This document shows positions 58,813-64,000 of a DNA stretch of 64,000 nucleotides, one piece after another (positions within the stretch are counted from its first letter, which is position 1; each line of letters begins with the position of its first letter). The notes beneath the pieces were generated by a model, which ran no database searches, was not told the origin of the DNA, and saw nothing but the letters and a program-made list of their open reading frames with translations. The stretch is taken from NCBI RefSeq assembly GCF_026341035.1, contig NZ_JAPEOQ010000002.1, positions 4,030,001-4,094,000 on the forward strand, written 5' to 3'. This stretch comes from Streptomyces sp. NBC_01016. GTDB lineage: Bacteria; Actinomycetota; Actinomycetes; Streptomycetales; Streptomycetaceae. Both the position numbers and the translations under genes were made by a program.

Positions 58813-58860
58813 GCGCGAGGCACGAGGCGCGAGGCATGCGGCGCGAGGCGTGCGGCGCGC
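58813..58860. repeat. 14-bp tandem repeat (3.4 units)
   Basis: Units GCGCGAGGCACGAG, GCGCGAGGCATGCG and GCGCGAGGCGTGCG at 58813, 58827 and 58841 plus a partial copy. They fill much of the 103-base gap between the regulator start and the kinase stop. Confidence 0.9.
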
Positions 58861-58879
58861 GGTCGGGTCCGCTGCGTCC

Positions 58880-60478
58880 TCAACACACCGCGAGGCCCGG
58901 CACCGGCTGATCGTTCTTCCCGCCGGTGAGATACACATCGCTGACGAACACCCCGGAGTTGCCGCTGTCGTCATCGGTCTTCGCCCACCAGGCGTTCGTC
59001 CACTCCCCGTGGGTTTCCCGCTGCGGCCGCTTGGCCTGGCAGTAGAAGTAGTTGGTGCCCGGGCGGATGGTGCCGACGGGGCGGTGCTGGGAGTCGTACG
59101 AGGTGGCGGAGCGCCACACGCGGCAGTTGGACCTGCCGCCGCCGATGTGTGTGCAGGCGGGGGAGGGGGTGGCACTCGCGGAGACGCTGGGAGCGGCGCT
59201 CGTGGAGGCGCTGGGGGTGACGGTCGCGGGAGGCGTTGCCGACGGGGTACCGGACGGCGGGTCGGAAGGCGAATGTGACGGCGGCGTCGGCGACTTGGAG
59301 CGATCTGCGGCGACGGTCCCCGCCGCACTTCCGCTCCCCTCGTCGCCGCCCTGGCTGGTCACGAGGTACGTGGCGCCGGCCCCGACGAGCAGCGCCGCGG
59401 CGACCGCGACGGCGACGGTGCCGCGTCGCCGAGTGTCGCCACGCTGCGCGCTGAGGGTCTCCGCGCCGGCCGGTCCGGGGTGTCGCGGTGGAGCGGCCAT
59501 GGGGGACGCCCCGGCGGCGAAGGCATGGGGGTCAGGTCCGGACACCTGCTGCTCTGCCTGTGTCTCTGTCCCTGCCTCCGGCCGGCGCAGCCGCATGGTG
59601 TCGGGGGATCGGGGTGGCAGCGGCTCACCCGCGGCCGTGGCCCTCAACAACTGCGCGGCCCGCACGGCGTCGGCCCGCAGCGCCGGATCCTTGTCCAACA
59701 GCTCGGCCAGCGCGGGCGCCAGAGGCCCGGCTCGCCGCGGTTCGGGCAGCGGTTCCGTCACTATCGCCGTGATCGTCGACCACGTGGAGGTCCGCCGGAA
59801 CGGCGGCGCACCCTCGACGGCCGAGTACAACGAGGCACCCAGCGCCCACACATCCGTGGCGGGCCCCACGTCGCCGCCGCGAGCCTGCTCGGGCGCGAGG
59901 TAGTCCAGCGAACCCACCAGCTCGCCACTGCGCGTGATCCGTGTGGCGGCGCCATCATCCGGCTCCTGGAGCGCGGCGATCCCGAAGTCGGTGAGCACGA
60001 CCCGGCCACCGTGCTCGAGCAGAATGTTGCTGGGCTTGACGTCCCGGTGCCACACCCCGGCCCGGTGTGCGGCCGCGAGCGCGTCCGACACCTCGGCGCC
60101 GATACGAGCCGCCTCTACGGGATCGAGGGGGCCACGCCGCTGCAACAGTCCCTGGAGCGACTCGCCGTCCACCAACTCCATCACGATCACCGGACGGCCC
60201 TCGTGCTCGACGACGTCGTGCACGGCGACCACACCGTGGTGGCGTACCCGCGCGGCCGCCCGCGCCTCGCGCTCCATCCGCAACCGCTGCTCGGTAGGAT
60301 CAGGCCCGTCGGCGCCGTCGAACGACCGAAGCTCCTTGACGGCGACCTCGCGCCCCAGCCGCTCGTCGACGGCCCGCCAGACGGTCCCCATCCCGCCACT
60401 GCCGAGCCGCCCGACGACGCGATAACGCCCGGCGATCACCCGTCCGTGCCCCGCGCCGCTCGCACGCTCGTCCCCCAT
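58880..60478 (-). CDS. Ser/Thr protein kinase (PASTA-less, membrane-anchored)
   Basis: A 532-residue kinase of the PknB/Hanks type. The catalytic domain spans about residues 15-275: LGSGGMGTVWRAVDERL (Gly loop), VAVKELRS (Lys), WHRDVKPSNILL (near 144), DFGIAAL (near 164), YLAPEQARGG. A Pro/Thr/Arg linker is followed by one transmembrane helix near 355-375 and a long Ser/Pro/Thr stretch. The extracellular C-terminal part (about 100 residues) has four cysteines, with TNYFYCQAKRPQ and a final AVC, and is predicted disulphide-linked. The ATG at 60478 is taken over the GTG nine bases upstream. Confidence 0.9.
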   Translation of the reverse strand: MGDERASGAGHGRVIAGRYRVVGRLGSGGMGTVWRAVDERLGREVAVKELRSFDGADGPDPTEQRLRMEREARAAARVRHHGVVAVHDVVEHEGRPVIVMELVDGESLQGLLQRRGPLDPVEAARIGAEVSDALAAAHRAGVWHRDVKPSNILLEHGGRVVLTDFGIAALQEPDDGAATRITRSGELVGSLDYLAPEQARGGDVGPATDVWALGASLYSAVEGAPPFRRTSTWSTITAIVTEPLPEPRRAGPLAPALAELLDKDPALRADAVRAAQLLRATAAGEPLPPRSPDTMRLRRPEAGTETQAEQQVSGPDPHAFAAGASPMAAPPRHPGPAGAETLSAQRGDTRRRGTVAVAVAAALLVGAGATYLVTSQGGDEGSGSAAGTVAADRSKSPTPPSHSPSDPPSGTPSATPPATVTPSASTSAAPSVSASATPSPACTHIGGGRSNCRVWRSATSYDSQHRPVGTIRPGTNYFYCQAKRPQRETHGEWTNAWWAKTDDDSGNSGVFVSDVYLTGGKNDQPVPGLAVC

Positions 60479-60758
60479 GGCCCGCACTCCACCCGTCTCC
60501 TGTCGGCCCTTCAGGTTCCTGCCGAACCTTGAAGCCTGGGCAATCTCACCACCACCGTAGACACCAGGGACCCCGATGAGTACGCCGGCCCGTATCGGCC
60601 CCGCGATTCAACCAGGAGGATGAGGGGACCGCCTCCGTCGCCTCGGCGGTGGCGGGACGTGGTTGTGGGCCGCTGGGAACGTCAGGGTGACCACTGCCCG
60701 TTGGGCTCCTTGTTCCTTCAGGTCGGTCGGTCAGGACCCGGGGCGCGGGCCATCGGCC

Positions 60759-61079
60759 TCATGCATCGCTGTCCGGTCGGCCGTCCTCGGCCTGAGCGGC
60801 CTGCCTTCTGGCGAGTTCGGCCTCGTAGCGGCGTACGCGCTCGGCCAGCGGCAGCGGCGCCTCGTCCAGACCGGTGGTCGACCCACTGGCCATCCGGGCG
60901 CACACGCCCCGGCACGCGAGCGTCGGTCCCTCATCGCCGCGCGAGACGACGAAGGCGTCCGCGGTCGGCGTGGTCCGGTAGTCCGTGCCGCAGATGACGC
61001 AGGTCAGACCGAAGAGTGCCTCTTCGGTCGGTGTCGAGCGACCGCTGCGACGGCTGGAAATCGAGGATTGCGAATACAT
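60759..61079 (-). CDS. Small hypothetical protein with CxxC motif
   Basis: A 106-residue protein not recognised as a family. After a polar Ser/Arg-rich start it reads LTCVICGTDYRTT, a loop, then ACRGVCARM, giving four cysteines as CxxC-x(n)-C-x3-C, a probable zinc site. The C-terminal helix (LPLAERVRRYEAELARRQAAQ) is a charged, possibly coiled helix. The start at 61079 (MYSQ) is a choice; an ATG 102 bases up is in frame but adds Pro/Gly/Ser-rich sequence. The 280-base gap 60479-60758 has only short G/C hairpins. Confidence 0.5.
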   Translation of the reverse strand: MYSQSSISSRRSGRSTPTEEALFGLTCVICGTDYRTTPTADAFVVSRGDEGPTLACRGVCARMASGSTTGLDEAPLPLAERVRRYEAELARRQAAQAEDGRPDSDA

Positions 61080-61380
61080 CGGTCTTCCGTCCTCGGGAGC
61101 CGGCGGGCTCCCCGGCTTGCCATTCCCCGAGAGCGACACCGAAAAGGGCGACGGCATGCGACACACACCCGGTACTGGCACCGTACTCCGCCGCGTGCCG
61201 GGCCCGTGGGCAGAGCCAGATCGGGCCGAAAGTCAGAGGGCATCGAGGCGGAGCGCTTCCTTGGGAACACGTTCCGTTCAGTTCATCGGACTACATCAAC
61301 CCGGTTACGGAAGTCTCGTACTGTTTTGGTGATCAAGACCGGGGGTTGGCGTGAAGGCCTGACGGTGATGAGGGGGCCGG
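61080..61380. other. Non-coding gap upstream of the decayed regulator
   Basis: About 300 bases without a supported gene. The last 100 bases (61260-61350) are comparatively A/T-rich, with TTCAGTTCATCGG and GGTTACGGAAG, and may be the old promoter of the pseudogene at 61381. No RNA gene or repeat is recognised. Confidence 0.4.
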
Positions 61381-62545
61381 ATGGGCGCTGAGCGGGAGTA
61401 GTTCGGGGTGCTGCGGGAATTCCGGCCGGCCGCGTCGCTGACCATGGAGGCCTGGCGGAGGCCTCGGGCGTCAGCGTCCGCGGCATCGGTGACCTGGAGC
61501 GGGGACGGAAGGCCGCGCCGCAACGGCGTACCGTGGCCGCGCTCGCCGACAGCCTCGGACCGAGCGGGGCGGTCCGGGACCGGCTCCTGGAGGTCGCCCG
61601 CGGCGATCGCGGCACCGGATACAGCCCCACGGGCGTACGGTCCTTCCCCCGCGGCATCGACGACTTCGTCGGACGCGAACAGGAACTCGCCCAGCTCACG
61701 AAACTCGCGGAGCGCGTCGCCTCCCAGGGCCTGGCCGAGGTGACCAGCGGACCGTGGAGCGCGCGGTCCCACCCGGTGGCGGTCGCGGTGTCCGGCCCAC
61801 CGGGAACGGGCAAGACGACGCTCGCCCTCCACGCCGCACGGGACCTCGCGGACCGGTTCCCGGACGGGCAGCTGGTAGTGGACCTGCGCGGCATGGACGA
61901 AGCGCCGCCGGACCCCGCCGAGTTGATGCTCGGCGTCCTCAAGGCGCTCCAGGTCGCCGACCGGGACCTCGCGAAGGCCGGCCCCAGGGACACGCCGGAC
62001 TGTACCGTCGCCTGCTGGCCGACCAGCGGGTCCTGCTGGTCCTCGACAACGCCCGGGACGAGGCCCAGGTGCGCCCGCTGTTGCCGGGCGCCGGAGCGGG
62101 CATGGTCGTGGTGACGAGCCGGCGCATGCTCACGGGCCTGGAGAGCGTGCACCGCATTCCGTTGGGCGAACTGAGTCCCGACGAGGCGGCCGCGTTCCTG
62201 ACCACGCTCGTCGGACCGGAGCGGGCGCAGGCCGATCCGGCCGCTCTAGCCGACGTCGCCCGGTGCTGCAGGCATCTTCGGTTGGCGCTGCGCGTGGCGG
62301 CCGCCTTCGACCTGTCCTACCGTCAGCTCACCCCGGCGGGCGCCCGCCTCTTCCGCCGCCTCTCCCTCGTTCCGGGCCCGGACACCGGTGCCCCGCCCGC
62401 GGCCCGACTGACCGGACAGCACCTGTACGACGCCGAGGACACCCCCGAGGAACTGGTGGAGGCAGGGCTGCTCGGCACCGACCGGGACCGCTAGCGCCTG
62501 CACGATCTCTTGTGTCTGTTTGCCTGTGATTGTTTTGGGGTTGGT
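61381..62545 (+). pseudogene. Decayed XRE/NB-ARC-type ATPase regulator (AfsR-like)
   Basis: A gene relic with at least four lesions. From ATG 61381 a short frame runs into TAG at 61399. The HTH frame then needs a one-base shift near 61450 to read ASGVSVRGIGDLERGRKA and QRRTVAALADSLG. The ATPase domain follows with SGPPGTGKTTLALHAARDL (P-loop), then a second frameshift near 61995 before LYRRLLADQRVLLVLDNARD (Walker B) and VVVTSRRMLTGL. A deletion joins RLALRVAA to AFDLSYRQLTPAGARLF, and a second nonsense TAG at 62492 precedes RLHDLLCLFA. Related intact proteins are multi-domain activators of secondary metabolism. Confidence 0.8.
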
Positions 62546-63017
62546 TGGAACTGGTCCATGGTGCTCCGGCTGCCGGCTGCCGGCTGCCGGTTGGTGCGGC
62601 GCTGTGGGCCTGTCCTCGGCCGGCAGTGCGCTGGAGTGGCTGAGGGCCGGGAGTGCCGACTGGCTGGCCGTCTTCCGTGCTGCCGTGGCGGCTGGTCGGC
62701 AGGCCGCTGTGGTGGGGGTGGCTGGGGTGTTGTGCTGGTTTTTTGGTCGGTGGTTGTTCTGGGGGTGCTGGTCCGAGGGTTTTGCCAGGGTGGTGCTGGG
62801 TGGTGGGTGCTGGGTGGTGGGTGGTGGGTTTCTGGGGGTGATTCTTTTGGTTGTGTGTGTGGGAGGTTCGGGTGGGGCTGGGAATTGTGTGGTGGGGGGT
62901 CTTTTGTTGGGTTGTGTGGGTGTTGCTGGGTGTGTTGTTGTGGTTGCGGGGTGTGTGTGGTGTTTGCAGGGTGGCGGGGTGTAGTGCTCGTCAACCGCAA
63001 TCGCGAAAAGGTGGGTT
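62546..63017. other. G/T-rich non-coding tract
   Basis: About 470 bases with no gene I can support. Three tandem CCGGCTG-type heptamers lie near 62566-62590. From about 62740 to 62985 the plus strand is nearly all G and T: two adjacent 60-base lines (62821-62940) have only 4 and 4 or fewer each of A and C apart. A G-quadruplex motif lies within it. It ends with the ribosome site of the secreted-protein gene, so it may be its long leader or promoter region. Confidence 0.6.
62798..62828 (+). other. Predicted G-quadruplex motif
   Basis: Five GGG runs (62798, 62805, 62812, 62819, 62826) each separated by exactly four bases (TGGT or TGCT), a period-7 array that satisfies the G3-N1-7 rule. On the plus strand, about 190 bases before the secreted-protein gene. 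Could form in DNA or RNA. Confidence 0.7.
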
Positions 63018-63647
63018 ATGCGTTTTTCCCGGAAGGTCGGTGTCTTGGGGTCCGCCGTGTTGTGTGGTGCGCTCGCGTTGGGTGTGGCCGGTCCGGCCGG
63101 TCCGGCGTTCTCGTCGGTGATGGATTCGCGGGCCGGTGGTGTGTCCGGTGCGTCCGTTGCTCCGGTTCCGGGGGCGGATGCGCTGGCGAAGCAGAATGCG
63201 GCGCTGGCGGGGGCGGGCGCGGTTCTGCAGCCGGTGACCGGCCTTGTTGCCGGTGTGCTGAAGGCGCCCGGCGGCAAGTTGTCCAAGGAGGAGGCCGCCG
63301 GGCATGCGGCCGGCGTGAAGAAGGCGCTGGACGGTCTGACGGCCGGTGCGAAGGCGGCGGCTGACAAGGGGGGTGCGCCGGGTGCCGGTGGGCAGGCCCC
63401 GGGCGCCGAGCTTGTCGCGAAGGCGGCGGCGGACCTGCAGGCCAAGGTGGACGCTTTGGTGAAGGCGTCGGCTGCGGGGGATGCGAAGGCGACGGCCGCG
63501 GCGCTGCAGGCGACGTTGACCGGGACGGTGAATGTGGTGGTTGCGATCGTGCTCGGTGGTGATCTGCCGGCGCCGGACCTGAAGGGTCTGCCGAAGCTGC
63601 CGTCGCTGCCGGGCGTCTCCCCGGCACAGACGCTGCCGTCGTTGTAG
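63018..63647 (+). CDS. Small secreted Ala/Gly/Leu-rich protein
   Basis: A 209-residue protein. The N-terminal MRFSRKVGVLGSAVLCGALA is a Sec signal peptide (basic start, hydrophobic core), with cleavage likely near AFS or GPAGPAFS (residues 28-32). The mature part is Ala/Gly/Lys-rich, with helical segments (KEEAAGHAAGVKKALDGLTA, ELVAKAAADLQAKVDALVKA) and a Pro/Leu tail. No enzyme motif. AAAAGGTGGG lies before the ATG. Third positions use more G and T than neighbouring genes. I do not recognise a family. Confidence 0.7.
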   Translation: MRFSRKVGVLGSAVLCGALALGVAGPAGPAFSSVMDSRAGGVSGASVAPVPGADALAKQNAALAGAGAVLQPVTGLVAGVLKAPGGKLSKEEAAGHAAGVKKALDGLTAGAKAAADKGGAPGAGGQAPGAELVAKAAADLQAKVDALVKASAAGDAKATAAALQATLTGTVNVVVAIVLGGDLPAPDLKGLPKLPSLPGVSPAQTLPSL

Positions 63648-63671
63648 GTGCCTGGGGCAACTCGAGGTGGG

Positions 63672-63705
63672 GGGAGGGGCCGGCCCGCACGGGCCGGCCC
63701 CTCCC
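63672..63705 (+). terminator. 16-bp perfect terminator stem
   Basis: GGGAGGGGCCGGCCCG (63672-63687), a 2-base loop, and its complement (63690-63705), followed by TTGC. It begins 25 bases after the secreted-protein stop. The gap to the window end (63706-64000) holds G/C-rich sequence with no gene I can support. Confidence 0.85.
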
Positions 63706-64000
63706 TTGCGGGCGACCGGGAGCGGTCCGTTCACCGGTAGCCGGCAGAGCGCACCGGCATGGGTGGCTGGACGGTGCCGGTGCTGGCACACGACGTCAGG
63801 AACGGTTGTGGCCGAGCTTCCTGTCCCGGGTCGGGGCGAGGGCGCATGCCGCTTCTGCTCGGCCGGCGGCTTGGGGCGTGAGGGCTTGCGGCCAAGGGGT
63901 TCCGTCTCGCCGGTCGCGCGCGGGGATCCTGTTCGCGTGCGTCCTGGTGCGGCCCGCGGGCGCCGAATTGGGTGGTGCCGGAGACGGGGACGGGGTGGAT

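Noticed and set aside
62246..63445. Minus-strand frame rich in Pro/Thr/His
   Set aside because: It reflects the A/C-rich complement of the G/T tract; no domain, no ribosome site, and it opposes the secreted-protein gene.
1..64000. CRISPR arrays, tRNA or rRNA genes, transposases, attachment sites
   Set aside because: No spaced direct repeats of CRISPR type, no recognisable RNA gene and no transposase motif were found on reading either strand.

Overview
The window is high-G+C actinobacterial DNA and almost certainly Streptomyces. Supporting signs are a very strong G/C third-position bias, GTG and TTG starts, Tat-exported sugar-active enzymes, carbohydrate ABC importers without their own ATPase, many one-component regulators, and one in-frame TTA (bldA-type) codon. 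I see no rRNA, tRNA, CRISPR array, transposase or prophage genes. The window reads as accessory catabolic chromosome rather than a core region.

Layout. 1-3.4 kb: the end of a class III aminotransferase, then a D-lactate-dehydrogenase-type FAD/Fe-S oxidoreductase. 3.4-8.4 kb: an MFS gene remnant, a DHFR-like protein, an SDR with a divergent LysR regulator, and a UbiD decarboxylase divergent from a MarR regulator over a clear paired operator. 8.4-14.3 kb: LCP cell-wall ligase, Imm5-like protein, SRPBCC protein, an unusual P450-like/PEP-mutase fusion, a thioesterase and a TetR regulator, with short tandem repeats in the gaps. 14.5-17 kb: acyl-CoA dehydrogenase and MFS transporter, translationally coupled.

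17-24.9 kb: a six-gene minus-strand operon (LacI regulator, FAD oxidoreductase, hydantoinase/oxoprolinase A, a small HExxH protein, a GntP-like permease, a Tat-exported beta-propeller protein) behind two tandem palindromes. The combination suggests an uncharacterised uptake and degradation pathway. 25-35.3 kb: the first carbohydrate locus, with a solute-binding lipoprotein, two permeases, a DUF624 protein, a GH2 glycosidase and a Tat-exported F5/8C multidomain enzyme, and a divergent LacI regulator.

35.4-48 kb: an amine and amino-acid block with a GntR regulator, GabP-like permease, class III aminotransferase, NCS1 permease, APC permease, flavin amine oxidase, a dual-HTH TetR-type regulator, a DAACS symporter and another APC permease. 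It ends in a 24-bp perfect terminator stem. 48.2-57.5 kb: the second carbohydrate locus (GH130, GH38 alpha-mannosidase, two permeases, binding lipoprotein) and a divergent ROK regulator carrying the TTA codon. This looks like a mannoside-utilisation system. 57.5-64 kb: DUF3291 protein, SufR/ArsR-like regulator, Ser/Thr kinase, small CxxC protein, a badly decayed NB-ARC-type regulator, a G/T-rich tract with a G-quadruplex motif, and a small secreted Ala/Gly/Leu-rich protein.

A recurring 12-bp palindrome, GACAACGTTGTC, and variants sharing the CAACGTTG core occur at both carbohydrate loci, so the two loci may share a LacI-family regulator. All functions are inferred from reading the sequence; no database search was run.
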